Source: Labilithrix sp. (GTDB lineage: Bacteria; Myxococcota_A; Polyangia; Polyangiales; Polyangiaceae). Taken from it: a DNA stretch of 40,077 nt. Under the pieces are notes generated by a model that did not search any database, was not told where the DNA came from, and saw only the letters and a list, made by a program, of their open reading frames with translations. The position numbers were made by a program, and so were the translations under genes. Position 1 is the first letter of the stretch, and the number at the start of each line of letters is the position of its first letter. The DNA is taken from NCBI GenBank assembly GCA_019637195.1, contig JAHBWA010000075.1, positions 1 through 40,077 of the forward strand, written 5' to 3'. Below, one piece after another: positions 1 through 8,362 of this stretch.

Positions 1-1
1 C

Positions 2-1264
2 TTCGCGCGCGTCACCATCGCCCAGGCGTTCGCGCACGCGCCGAAGCTCGATCCGAGCGGGACGAGCTGGCTCCCCCTTCCGTTCTGGCTGCTCGGCACG
101 GTCATGCTCGCCTTCGGCCGCTCGCTCGCCGTCGCCCACGCGGGCTCGGTGGCGATCGCGAGCCTCGCGGCGACCGCTCCCTACTTGGCGCTCCGCTTCG
201 CGGACGTCCCGCGTGGGCGCGCCCTGTTCGCGACGGCGTTCGCGCTCGCGACCCCGTGGTGCATCTGGCTCGGCGCCGCGCCGGTGCCCGAGTCGTTTGC
301 CGCATCCTTGACCGCCGCCGCAGCGATCGGCCTCACGGCGGCGCGCTCACGCCTCGCCGCGACGCCGGTCGACGACGACGCGCCGCCCGTCGCAGGCCTC
401 GCGGCTCCGGCCCTGCTCGCCGGCGCGGTCGCCGCCGCGAGCCTCTCGCGCTACGAGCCCTGGCCTGTCGCGGCCGTCCTCGCGGCGGCGCTCGCCCTCG
501 GTGGCGCGCGCGCGGCCGGCAGGCGGCGCGCCGTCCTCGTCGGCCTCGCGCTGCTCTCTGCCGTCGGACCTCTCGCGTGGATGGCGTGGAACGCGCACGC
601 TCACGACGGCCCTTTCCACTTCTTCCGCCGCGTGTCGACCTACAAGCGAGCGATCGGTGCAGGCGCGACCGACACGCTGGACGCGCTCCTGCTCTACCCG
701 AGGCTCCTCTTCACCACGCGCCCGGAGGTCGCCATCCCCACCGTGTTCCTCCTCTTGCCCGCGATGCGCGATCCGGCCATCCGGCGGCGATGGGGCGTCC
801 CGCTCCTCGCGGTCGCGGCGCAGATCGCGTTCCTCGCATACGGCAACGCGCGCGACGGAGCGCCCGCGCACCACCCCGAGCGCGCGCTCCTCGGCGCGAC
901 GGTGCTCCTCGCGCTGTTCGTCGCGGACGCGGGCTTCGTGAAGCTGCGCGAGCTCGTCGACGGCGCGACCCGCGACGCCCACGCGCTCGCCGCGAGGGCC
1001 GCCGCCGCCTGCGTCGCGGTCGCCTGGGTGATCTCCAGCGCCCGCGGCTACGATCCGCCGGGCACGAGCGCGCTCGAGGACCGCCGCGACCCGATCGCGC
1101 GCGGCGCGAAGCTGCGGGCCGACGGCGCGAGCTCGCTCGTGGTCACGCCGTGCGCCTACGAGCACTTCGCGCTGATCGCGGCGTACGGAGCGCCGGAGCG
1201 GGTGACGATCGCGGCGCACGGCGACGCGCCTCCGAGCTCGTGCCCGGACGTCGAGGTCCGCTGA
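2..1264 (+). CDS. Polytopic membrane protein, GT39/ArnT-like glycosyltransferase family, 5' end outside window
   Basis: The reading frame is open from the first bases of the window, so the true start lies upstream; the internal ATG at 104 is not a convincing start because the sequence before it (DPSGTSWLPLPFWLLG) already looks like a membrane glycosyltransferase loop and helix. About 420 residues are visible, with many Ala/Leu/Val-rich helices, a SRYEPW motif near the middle, and a short soluble C-terminal part containing a TPCAYEHFALIAAYG stretch. The family normally transfers sugars from polyprenyl-phosphate donors on the outer face of the inner membrane. The catalytic N-terminal loop with its acidic residues is missing from view, so substrate and activity cannot be assigned. 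It converges on the ABC exporter gene, leaving about 20 bp between them, and need not belong to the RiPP locus. Confidence 0.6.
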   Translation, partial: FARVTIAQAFAHAPKLDPSGTSWLPLPFWLLGTVMLAFGRSLAVAHAGSVAIASLAATAPYLALRFADVPRGRALFATAFALATPWCIWLGAAPVPESFAASLTAAAAIGLTAARSRLAATPVDDDAPPVAGLAAPALLAGAVAAASLSRYEPWPVAAVLAAALALGGARAAGRRRAVLVGLALLSAVGPLAWMAWNAHAHDGPFHFFRRVSTYKRAIGAGATDTLDALLLYPRLLFTTRPEVAIPTVFLLLPAMRDPAIRRRWGVPLLAVAAQIAFLAYGNARDGAPAHHPERALLGATVLLALFVADAGFVKLRELVDGATRDAHALAARAAAACVAVAWVISSARGYDPPGTSALEDRRDPIARGAKLRADGASSLVVTPCAYEHFALIAAYGAPERVTIAAHGDAPPSSCPDVEVR

Positions 1265-1284
1265 CCGCGGCGCGCGGCCGCTCC

Positions 1285-2910
1285 TCAGCTCCCGCCCACG
1301 ACCCTGAGCGAGACGTCGGGCCGACGCTTCTCGAGGTCCAGCGGTGCCCTCGACAGCGCGGCGAGCGCCGGTGAATGGGCGGCGATCGCGACCATCTTCC
1401 CCGCCTCGCACATCTCGTCGGCGAGCCGAGCGACGAGCGCCACACCGTCGCTGTCCAGGTTGGCGTCGGGCTCGTCGAGCAGCACCAGCTTGGCGTCCTG
1501 CAAGAGCACGCGCGCCAGCGCCACACGCTGGCGCTGTCCCGCCGACAGCTCGCCGACAGGAACGTCGAGCGGGTCCCTCGAGGACGCGCGGAGCGCTTCG
1601 AGGAGCTGCAATCGATCGAGCGCTGCGTGCATCGCGGGATCCGACGCGCCCGGCGCGGAGAGCCTCATGGCGGAGCGCACCGTCACGTGGGCCTCGCCGA
1701 GATACGCGCGCTGCGGGAGATAAGCCGTCTGACGACGCAGCGCGGCCAGATCGAGCGCGCCGAGCGGGCTCTGTCCGAAGCGAAGGCCCCCGGAGGTCAC
1801 CGTCCGAAGCCCGAGCAGCAGCTTGAAGAGCGTGCTCTTCCCCGCGCCGTTCGGCCCGACGAGCACCAGCGGCTCGCCCGGGTTCCATACGAAGCTGACC
1901 TCGTCGAGCACCGGCGGCCCGTCGGGCGAGTACGCGAACCGCACGCGGTCTCCGCGGATCACCACCGGGAACGCCACGGTCTCCCCCGAGCCGCCCCCCT
2001 CTGGCTCGCGTGAACGAAGAATCAGCTCCGCGAGCGGTCGGACGAGGACCAACGAGCGCACCATGCCGTGGGCTCCGAGCAACGCACCGTGAATCGCGGG
2101 CACGCACGCCGCCAGGACGAGCGCCTGATGCGAGATCAGCTCCGACAAGGCGCTTCGAGACGCGCCGTCGCTGCCGGCGACCAGCAGCACGGCGACCGCG
2201 GCGGCGGCGAGCGGCGCGCGCCCGAGCATCGAGCTGCCCGCGCCGAGCCGTCGGACGAGCGTCTCGTGCGCCGCGAGCTGACGCTCGAACGCCGCCGAGA
2301 AGTCGCGCTCCCCGGCCCTCGCCACGATCTCCACACGGTTCTCGATCGCGCCGAGCAGCGTATCGAAGACGTGCCCGTAAGAATCCGAGACCCGTTGCTC
2401 GAGCCGGTAGGCGACGGCCCGCGCCAGGAGCGCCGCGATCAGCACCACGAGCAGCGTCACGCTCGCGATCCCGAGGATCCGCAGGGAAAACGTCCCGACG
2501 AGGAACGGAACGAGGAGGAGCGAGGTCACGATGTCCGCCGCGAAGGCGGGCGTGAGCTCACCGATCAGGACGACGGCGTGATGGCTCCCCTCGAGCGCGG
2601 CCCTCCGCACGTCCGACGTCGGCACCCCGACGACGTCGCCCGCCAGCACCGCGCGCACCGTCATCGCGTAGGTGTCGCCCAGCACGGCGACGCGCACGAG
2701 GGACTGAGCGGCCCGCGACGCCGCGAAGACCGCGGCGCTCACGACACCGAGCTGGAGCGCCACGGAGGTCGCCCCATCCGCGACGTGGCTCGCGAGCACG
2801 ACGAGCGACAGCCTCCCGACCACGCCGAGCGCGACCGAGACGGCGAGCCATCGGCGCGTGCGAGGCGACATCCGCGCCAACAGCGCGCGGATCACGAAGA
2901 TGCTGCCCAC
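1285..2910 (-). CDS. ABC exporter, fused membrane and ATPase domains (CydCD/lasso-exporter-like)
   Basis: This 541-residue half-transporter has a membrane domain (roughly residues 20-300) and an ATPase domain (310-541). Visible motifs are Walker A GPNGAGKST (352-360), the Q-loop Gln in AYLPQ (400), signature LSAGQ (455-459), Walker B LVLLDE (475-480) and the switch His in AAHSP (512). There is no N-terminal C39 peptidase domain, so it would not cleave a leader itself. Such exporters (type D proteins) are usual in lasso-peptide loci, where they export the mature peptide and give self-immunity. It is divergent from the PRMT-like methyltransferase gene across 59 bp. The start is a GTG at 2910 without a clear ribosome site; an in-frame ATG at 2871 is an alternative. 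Assignment to the RiPP locus is inferred from position. Confidence 0.85.
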   Translation of the reverse strand: MGSIFVIRALLARMSPRTRRWLAVSVALGVVGRLSLVVLASHVADGATSVALQLGVVSAAVFAASRAAQSLVRVAVLGDTYAMTVRAVLAGDVVGVPTSDVRRAALEGSHHAVVLIGELTPAFAADIVTSLLLVPFLVGTFSLRILGIASVTLLVVLIAALLARAVAYRLEQRVSDSYGHVFDTLLGAIENRVEIVARAGERDFSAAFERQLAAHETLVRRLGAGSSMLGRAPLAAAAVAVLLVAGSDGASRSALSELISHQALVLAACVPAIHGALLGAHGMVRSLVLVRPLAELILRSREPEGGGSGETVAFPVVIRGDRVRFAYSPDGPPVLDEVSFVWNPGEPLVLVGPNGAGKSTLFKLLLGLRTVTSGGLRFGQSPLGALDLAALRRQTAYLPQRAYLGEAHVTVRSAMRLSAPGASDPAMHAALDRLQLLEALRASSRDPLDVPVGELSAGQRQRVALARVLLQDAKLVLLDEPDANLDSDGVALVARLADEMCEAGKMVAIAAHSPALAALSRAPLDLEKRRPDVSLRVVGGS

Positions 2911-2969
2911 GGATGAATTTCTAGCATCGCACCTTGCACCTACCCGCTGGAAATCGGATACGAGCCCGC

Positions 2970-4109
2970 ATGTACTCGGTGCTCAATTACGGTCACATGG
3001 CCGCAGACGGCGTGCGAATGGACGCGTACGCGCGCGCCATCGAGCGCGCCGTCAAGCCCGGCCAGGTGGTCCTCGACATCGGCGCCGGCACCGGGATCCT
3101 CTCGCTGCTCGCGGCGAGGGCGGGAGCACGACGGGTGCATGCCGTCGAACCCAACCCTGCCGTCTGGCTCATCCCGGAGCTCGCGCGCGAGAACGGGCTG
3201 GCCGACCGCGTCGAGATCCACCACACGAGCTCGTACGAGCTCACCCTCGCCGAGAGGGCCGACGTCATCGTCTCCGATCTCCGCGGGAGCGTCCCGACCC
3301 ACGGTGACCATTTCGCCGTGCTCCGGGACGCCAAGGAGCGCCTGCTCGCGCCTGGCGGCGTCCTCATCCCCCAGCGCGACGAGCTCTTCGTCAGCGTCTT
3401 CGAGAACGACGAGATCGCGGCGTGGCTGGAGCGCGGCAGCTCCGGCTTCGAACGGCGCGGCTGGTCGGCCGACGCGGTCCGGCGGTCGATCCTCAATACG
3501 CCGGTCGCCGACGCCGGCCGCGTCCGCGCGAGCGATCTCCTCACCGACTCGGCTCCTTGGGCGACGGTGACGTACGGCGACCAACCCGCCGTGCTCGAGG
3601 GTGAGGTCGAGCTCACGGCGCGCCGCCGCGGGATGACGCACGGCCTGGTCGTCTGGTTCTCCGCGACCATCCTCGACGACATCGGCTTCACGACCGAGCC
3701 GGGGACGTCGATGGTCTACTCGCGCTTCGTCCTGCCGCTGCTCGAGCCGGTCGAGCTGGAGCACGGCGATCGCGTGCACCTCGTCGTGCGGGTCGACGAG
3801 CAGGGCCAACGCTGGGCCTGGGAGACCGCAGTGCGCACGCGCGAGGATCGGCCGAAGACGCGCGCGCGCCAGTCGAGCTTCTTCGGGATGCCGACCTCTC
3901 CCGAGGCGCTGCTCCGTGGATCGACGACCTTCGCCCCGGTGCCGTCGGCGCTCGGAGAGCGCGCGAAGCAGGTGCTCACCATGATGAACGGCGAGCGGAC
4001 CGTCACCGATCTCGCGAACGAGCTCGGCGCCCTCCCGAGCGCGCCGGCCCTCCCGGCCCACGCCCTCCTCGAAGAGGTGCGGGACCTCGTGGCTCGCTAC
4101 GGCCGCTAG
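2970..4109 (+). CDS. PRMT-like SAM methyltransferase with C-terminal PqqD-like domain
   Basis: The protein (379 residues from the ATG at 2970) opens with YSVLNYGHMAADGVRMDAY, which resembles the N-terminal helix of protein arginine methyltransferases, then SAM motif I VLDIGAGTG (34-42) and an acidic motif HAVEPNP (57-63). Where true PRMTs have the double-Glu loop (SEWMGY..), this protein reads SDLRGSVPTHGD (102-113), so both catalytic Glu residues are replaced. The last 50 or so residues (VLTMMNGERTVTDLANELG onward) resemble a PqqD/RRE winged helix, which in RiPP enzymes binds leader peptides. From memory, this SDLRG subfamily occurs beside lasso-like loci in other bacteria. It may methylate the precursor, perhaps its only core Arg, but that is inference. 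A TTG at 2934 in the same frame is a weaker start. An L11-methyltransferase label would be an alternative annotation. Confidence 0.75.
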   Translation: MYSVLNYGHMAADGVRMDAYARAIERAVKPGQVVLDIGAGTGILSLLAARAGARRVHAVEPNPAVWLIPELARENGLADRVEIHHTSSYELTLAERADVIVSDLRGSVPTHGDHFAVLRDAKERLLAPGGVLIPQRDELFVSVFENDEIAAWLERGSSGFERRGWSADAVRRSILNTPVADAGRVRASDLLTDSAPWATVTYGDQPAVLEGEVELTARRRGMTHGLVVWFSATILDDIGFTTEPGTSMVYSRFVLPLLEPVELEHGDRVHLVVRVDEQGQRWAWETAVRTREDRPKTRARQSSFFGMPTSPEALLRGSTTFAPVPSALGERAKQVLTMMNGERTVTDLANELGALPSAPALPAHALLEEVRDLVARYGR

Positions 4110-4155
4110 TCGGGACCAGCGACGCGGACGCGGCGCGCGCGGCGCTCCTTCCAGC

Positions 4156-5037
4156 TCAGGGAGAGAGCTCCCGCTCGCACGCGAGCGCTCGCTCGACGAG
4201 GCGCCGCTCCGAGGCCGTCGGAGGACGCCCGCGCCGGCGGACGAGCCGCTCGGCGACGCCGAGGCGGACCGCGACGCTCATGATGCCTGCCTTCGCCAGC
4301 GACGCCGCGCGGGCGCGATAGGTTCTCGCCACCCCCATCGTCCGCGGCCCGTAGCGCGCGAAGAGGATCCGGTTTTGCCGCTGCGACTCGAGGTAGTCCG
4401 GCAAGAAGGTCGGGTGCCTCGGCTCTGCGCGGACGACGTAGAGCGGCTCGGGGACGATGACGAACCGCGACGTCGCGACGGTTCGACACCACAGATCCCG
4501 ATCCTCGGCGCGCGTGAGTCGTTCGTCGTATGGGTGCGAGAGCAGCCAATCGCGACGCGCCAGGAGCGTGGCGTGGGGGAAGATCCCGCGCTCGAGGGCG
4601 CTCAGTGGGGAAGCTGGAAGGCTCGCCTCGATGACCGCGAAGAGCTCGTCGTTCTCGTCGACGAGCGCCGCCCAGGTGCCGGCCGCGTCACACGCGGGCC
4701 CGGCGGACGCGAGCGCCGCCACCTGCCGCCGGATCCGATCGGGGTGAGCCAGATCGTCGCCGTCCATCCGCGCGACGAGCTCCCCGCGAGCGCGCTTCGC
4801 GATCTCGTTGAGGCGCGCGGGGAGATGCCGACGGAGGCCGTCACTCGTGACCGTCACGCGCGGATCGCGCAACGACCGGGCGATCGCGAGCGAGCCATCC
4901 GTGGAACCGTCGTCGACGAGGAGCACTTCGAGGTTCGTCCAGGTCTGCGCCAGCACCGAACGGACGGCGGCGGCCAGATGACGCTCCTCGTTTCGAAACG
5001 GGATCCCGACGGACACCAGCGGCTGGCCCGAGCTCAC
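4156..5037 (-). CDS. Family 2 (GT-A fold) glycosyltransferase
   Basis: This 293-residue protein has the GT2 pattern: PLVSVGIPFRNEERHL at the N-terminus, nucleotide-binding VDDGSTDGS (41-49) and the metal-binding DxD-type motif in ARMDGDD (92-95). No membrane segment is obvious, so it is probably cytoplasmic or peripheral. GT2 enzymes use nucleotide-sugar donors, but the acceptor cannot be read from sequence. The GTG start overlaps the stop of the nucleotidyltransferase gene by four bases (GTGA), which indicates translational coupling. Its place next to that gene and the RiPP genes makes glycosylation of the peptide possible, but surface polysaccharide synthesis is an equally fair reading. Confidence 0.85.
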   Translation of the reverse strand: MSSGQPLVSVGIPFRNEERHLAAAVRSVLAQTWTNLEVLLVDDGSTDGSLAIARSLRDPRVTVTSDGLRRHLPARLNEIAKRARGELVARMDGDDLAHPDRIRRQVAALASAGPACDAAGTWAALVDENDELFAVIEASLPASPLSALERGIFPHATLLARRDWLLSHPYDERLTRAEDRDLWCRTVATSRFVIVPEPLYVVRAEPRHPTFLPDYLESQRQNRILFARYGPRTMGVARTYRARAASLAKAGIMSVAVRLGVAERLVRRRGRPPTASERRLVERALACERELSP

Positions 5038-6065
5038 GAGCCCACCGCGACCAGCCGTCGAACGTGCCCAGCCGACGCGCGGAGCGCATACCGCGCCGCC
5101 GAGCGCCGGTCGTCGCAGAGCGACACGGTGTAGATGAAGCGCGTGGACGAGCGCACGAACGGGTTCTGCGGCTCGCCCGCGGTCCGGCGCGCGATGACGC
5201 GCCGGGCGCGGCCGGGGCTGCCGAGCGAGGCGAGGCGATCGGGAGCGAGCCCCAGCTGCTCGACGAGCAGGCCGGCGGTGAACGCCAGCACGCGCCCGAA
5301 GCCCCAGGCGCGCGCGCGCTCGGCGCCGGCGGCGAGCTCGCGCGGGCTCATCCGGCTCACGAGGAGCGCGAGGTCGTAGAGCCAGCCCAGGCGCACGAAG
5401 CGATGCGCGCCCGCGTGCACCGCAAGGAATACGAGCTCGTCCGCGGGCTCGAGGACGCCGAGCGCCGTCATGCCGGGGAGCGGCGCCGGACGACGGCGCG
5501 CCACGAGCGGCTCGCTCGGCAGGACCCGCCCGAAGCCCGAGTACCCACGAAAATGGAGCTCGAGCGGCAAGGCGTCGGGATGCGAGAGGTGCAGGTGGTG
5601 ATGCTCCCTCCGGAGACGAGCCTCATCCGCGCCGTCCGCGACCGTAAATCCGAGGGACCCGAGCGCGCGCGCGGCGCGATCGAGATCGCGTTCTCGAACG
5701 AGCAGGTCGACGTCGCTCGTCGCGCGCGTCGACGGTCGACGGTAGTAGCGCTCCGCGAACAGCGGGCCCTTGAGCGCGACCGCGACCAGCGACGCCTCGG
5801 CGAGACACGCGTCGATCCGCCTGAGGAGAGCGAGGTGCGCCTCGTGGTCGATCTCCTGCGCGACCGAGAGCGCCTCCAGCCGGCGCTCGAGCTCGGGCGG
5901 GAGCTGCATCCGCGCGGCTCTCCACGCGTCGAGGACGACACCGCCCACGCCGTGGCGCTCGGCGCTCGCGAAGAGCGCCGAGGCCTCCGGTAGAGGCGTA
6001 GGCAACCGTGGTAGCGCCCGCAACAGCGCAGCGAGCGCGGCGTCCTGGCGAGTCAGCCAGGTCAT
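5034..6065 (-). CDS. Nucleotidyltransferase-fold protein, NTP_transf_5 family
   Basis: The 343-residue product carries the family hallmarks LKGPLFAERYYRRPSTRATSD followed by VDLLV (about 98-123), with the paired Asp residues of the nucleotidyltransferase fold, and a later HLHLSHPDALPLELHF stretch (about 154-170). Members of this family are repeatedly found in lasso-peptide loci, including the paeninodin-type clusters, together with HprK-like kinases; their chemistry is not settled. The start is an ATG at 6065. It is translationally coupled to the downstream GT2 gene by a 4-bp overlap. The Cys-rich lipoprotein gene lies between it and the PqqD gene, so it may be transcribed separately from the precursor operon. 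Confidence 0.8.
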   Translation of the reverse strand: MTWLTRQDAALAALLRALPRLPTPLPEASALFASAERHGVGGVVLDAWRAARMQLPPELERRLEALSVAQEIDHEAHLALLRRIDACLAEASLVAVALKGPLFAERYYRRPSTRATSDVDLLVRERDLDRAARALGSLGFTVADGADEARLRREHHHLHLSHPDALPLELHFRGYSGFGRVLPSEPLVARRRPAPLPGMTALGVLEPADELVFLAVHAGAHRFVRLGWLYDLALLVSRMSPRELAAGAERARAWGFGRVLAFTAGLLVEQLGLAPDRLASLGSPGRARRVIARRTAGEPQNPFVRSSTRFIYTVSLCDDRRSAARYALRASAGHVRRLVAVGS

Positions 6066-6125
6066 GCGGTGTCTCGTGTAGAGCAGAGCGAGGCCGAGGC
6101 GCCGGGCCCCGGCCTCGACCGGGGC

Positions 6126-7100
6126 CTACGGATCGACGTGCGCTGAGCAGGCGAACTTGTTGAAGTAGGTGAGAACAGGCTCACAGGTGTACTTCATGAA
6201 GTCGTCACCCGGGTCGCAGATGCCGTTCGAGCAGGAGACCGTGGTGTTGCAGATCTCGCCATTCGCGACCGTCGCCTCGCAGGTCCAGTCCGCGCGGTTG
6301 GGCTTGTAGCCCGTGTCGTCGTACGAGGCGCAGCGGAGGTTGGTGTCGCCGCCTCCTCGCCACGAGCACGCGATCTCGGAGGCGGTCGAGTCGGACTCGT
6401 CGCTGCCGGTGTCCTGGATGCTGCACGGCTGCCCCTGCGTCCGGAGCGGCGCGCACGTGCCGTTCGAGCCGCCGTCGGCGTCGACGACTCCGCCGTCGCC
6501 GGGGAGGCAGAACAGGCCCTTTTCACACTCGAGCGACGTCTTGCAGGCGGCGCCGTTCTTGAGCTGGCCCTCGAGCGCCTCGAAGCACGCCGAGCGGATC
6601 TCCTTCAGCGACGCACCGGAGAGGTCGCACATGAGCGCGTCGATCTTCGCGATGCACTCGGCTCCCTTCGCCTGGTTGACGACGACGTTCTGCGTCGTGG
6701 TCGCGAGCCCGACGTTCGCGTTCTCGAAGCCGAGACGCGCGTAGAGGTTCTGGCACTCGGCGTGGTCGAACGTGCCGGACCCGACCTCGCTGCCGCCGTC
6801 GACGGTGCCGCCGTCGGGAACATTCGCGTTCCCGAAGCAGCACTTCGTCAGCGCGTTGCACATGGTGGCCGCCAGCTGCTCCGCGTACGTCTCGACCTTC
6901 AGGCCGGCGTCCGTGATCACGTCGGGACCGCCGTCGGTCGGCGGCTGGTTCACGTCCTGATCGGAGCCGTCAGGCTGCGCGGCGTCGGCTCCGGCGTCGT
7001 CGTTGGTGACGATCGTGTCGTCGGACGAACAAGCAACCAGTGCACCGGTCAGCGCGATCGAGGTCAAAGATGACAAGCAGAGAAGACGAAGTTTGTTCAT
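6126..7100 (-). CDS. Cysteine-rich secreted lipoprotein, function unknown
   Basis: The ATG at 7100 is chosen because GGGGAG sits five bases upstream; the GTG at 7106 would lie on top of that site. The 324-residue product starts with a signal peptide ending in the lipobox LVAC (Cys around 24), followed by a disordered DAGADAAQPDGSDQD-type linker. The rest holds many paired cysteines in patterns such as CNALTKCCF, CKTSLECEKGLFC and CNTTVSCSNGICDPG, like the Cys-rich repeats common in myxobacterial lipoproteins. It should be exported, lipidated and disulfide-bonded. It sits between the PqqD gene and the nucleotidyltransferase gene, with its own ribosome site and 150 bp of upstream DNA, so it is probably an independent gene. 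I do not recognise a specific function. Confidence 0.85.
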   Translation of the reverse strand: MNKLRLLCLSSLTSIALTGALVACSSDDTIVTNDDAGADAAQPDGSDQDVNQPPTDGGPDVITDAGLKVETYAEQLAATMCNALTKCCFGNANVPDGGTVDGGSEVGSGTFDHAECQNLYARLGFENANVGLATTTQNVVVNQAKGAECIAKIDALMCDLSGASLKEIRSACFEALEGQLKNGAACKTSLECEKGLFCLPGDGGVVDADGGSNGTCAPLRTQGQPCSIQDTGSDESDSTASEIACSWRGGGDTNLRCASYDDTGYKPNRADWTCEATVANGEICNTTVSCSNGICDPGDDFMKYTCEPVLTYFNKFACSAHVDP

Positions 7101-7200
7101 GAGCACTCCCCAGCCTCGGTGTTAGCACACAATTGCGTGGTCATCGCCTGCACTACGGCGAATGGACAGAAACGTTCAGTACCTTTCGACGGCTCGTCGT

Positions 7201-7223
7201 GGTGAGGACGCGGCGTCCTCACC
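7201..7223 (-). terminator. Perfect 10-bp hairpin downstream of the PqqD gene
   Basis: A perfect inverted repeat, GGTGAGGACG then CGG then CGTCCTCACC, lies about 36 bp after the stop of the PqqD gene. It could end the precursor-cyclase-kinase-PqqD transcript. There is no U-tract on either strand, so this is a hairpin that may stabilise the RNA end or act with Rho rather than a classic intrinsic terminator. Confidence 0.4.
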
Positions 7224-7258
7224 TTCCACGGTACACCCGTTTTGAGCGATAGCGACGT

Positions 7259-7549
7259 TCATGTAGCTTCGATGAGCCCGTTGCCGCGCATGTCGTCGAC
7301 CAGGCGTGCGATGTCCTCGAGCGCGGTCTCGCGCGTCACGTCGTAGCGTTCGACGATGGCGCTCGTGACCTGTTCCAGCGTCTCTCCGGCTTCGAGCAGC
7401 CGCCAGACGTCGGCGGCCACGGTGTCCAGACCGAAGTATTCGCCAGCTCGGAAATCTAGCAACACGATTTCGTCGCCGAAGGCGCGCGCGTAGACACGGG
7501 GTGAGACACGGAGCTGCGTGCCCGCGAGTGGTTTGGCGTTCGGCTGCAC
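7259..7549 (-). CDS. PqqD-family RiPP recognition element (lasso B1-like)
   Basis: This 96-residue protein matches stand-alone PqqD/RRE proteins along its length: RVSPRVYARAFGDEIVLLD (14-32), GEYFGLDTVAADVW (36-49), a GETLEQV helix and an end DDMRGNGLIEAT. Such winged-helix proteins bind the leader of a RiPP precursor and deliver it to the processing enzymes; in lasso loci this is protein B1. The start is GTG at 7549, ten bases after the kinase stop, so it is last in the operon that begins with the precursor. The partner B2 transglutaminase-like leader peptidase that normally follows or is fused to B1 is not present here. Confidence 0.9.
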   Translation of the reverse strand: MQPNAKPLAGTQLRVSPRVYARAFGDEIVLLDFRAGEYFGLDTVAADVWRLLEAGETLEQVTSAIVERYDVTRETALEDIARLVDDMRGNGLIEAT

Positions 7550-7558
7550 GTGGCGATC

Positions 7559-8362
7559 TTACCCTCTTTGCTCGGGACGACCCATCAGGTTCATCACCAG
7601 ATCGACGGCGCGATCCAGATGGTCGAACGTCCGCGGGCGCTCGAGACGAAGCACCGGGGTCACGGCGACGATCGAATGCAGCAGGTCGAGCTCACGCCGC
7701 TGGCGCTCGGGCTCGTCGAGGATGAAGCGCGCCACCTGCGGGACGAGGGTGCCCACGGCCGCGATTCCGCCGAGTCGGACGAGCCGCGGCGGGCCGTCGA
7801 CGAAGGCCAGATCCACGAACGCGACCAGTCGCGCGCCCGCCTCGGCAGCGCGAGGGGCGCGCAGAGGGAGCTTCGCCGCCTCCACGCTCGACGCGCCGAG
7901 CGCCTGTCGTGACGCGGCGTCCAACCAGTGGTCGAGCTCGTTCGGGATCACCTCCCAGGTGTCGCCGCTCGCCATCGCGTCGAGCCCGACGGCGTCGTCC
8001 GCGAGCAGCGCCGCGCCGCGGCGACACGCCGCTGCGGCAAGCGTCGACTTCCCCTGCCCGCTGCGACCGAGGAGCACGACCGCCTCGCCGTCGAACGACA
8101 CCGCCGCCCCGTGCAGGCCGAGTCGATCGCGCAGGTGACGAACCAGGAGCCACGCGCTCCCCCGCTCGATCTTCTTCACGTCGCGCGGGTCCGCGTCGGG
8201 ATCGAAGTGGAGGCGCACGTCGGTGCCGTCTCGACGCGCGGTGAGGGTCGCCAGGCCTCCCCACTCCGCGACGACGTCGTCTCCACACCGGCCGAGGCGG
8301 AAGCAGACCTCTCCCTCGTCGACATGCTCTGCGAGCCAGTCGATTTCACGCGGGGCGGTCAC
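7559..8362 (-). CDS. HprK-like kinase of RiPP/lasso clusters
   Basis: The 267-residue product resembles the C-terminal kinase half of HPr kinase: LHGAAVSFDGEAVVLLGRSG, with P-loop GRSGQGKST (99-107), an upstream His (84) and the AspAsp pair in LLADDAV (122-123). It lacks the N-terminal HprK domain and the phosphotransferase-system setting of true HprK. Homologues in lasso loci, such as the paeninodin kinase, phosphorylate a C-terminal Ser of the precursor. The core predicted here has no Ser, only Thr at core positions 3, 7, 12 and 16, so the target is unclear. The GTG start overlaps the cyclase stop by four bases. Confidence 0.85.
   Translation of the reverse strand: MTAPREIDWLAEHVDEGEVCFRLGRCGDDVVAEWGGLATLTARRDGTDVRLHFDPDADPRDVKKIERGSAWLLVRHLRDRLGLHGAAVSFDGEAVVLLGRSGQGKSTLAAAACRRGAALLADDAVGLDAMASGDTWEVIPNELDHWLDAASRQALGASSVEAAKLPLRAPRAAEAGARLVAFVDLAFVDGPPRLVRLGGIAAVGTLVPQVARFILDEPERQRRELDLLHSIVAVTPVLRLERPRTFDHLDRAVDLVMNLMGRPEQRG

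Noticed and set aside
2934..2969. TTG start giving 12 more residues to the PRMT-like protein
   Set aside because: The ATG at 2970 sits right before the conserved N-terminal helix, and the extra residues match nothing.
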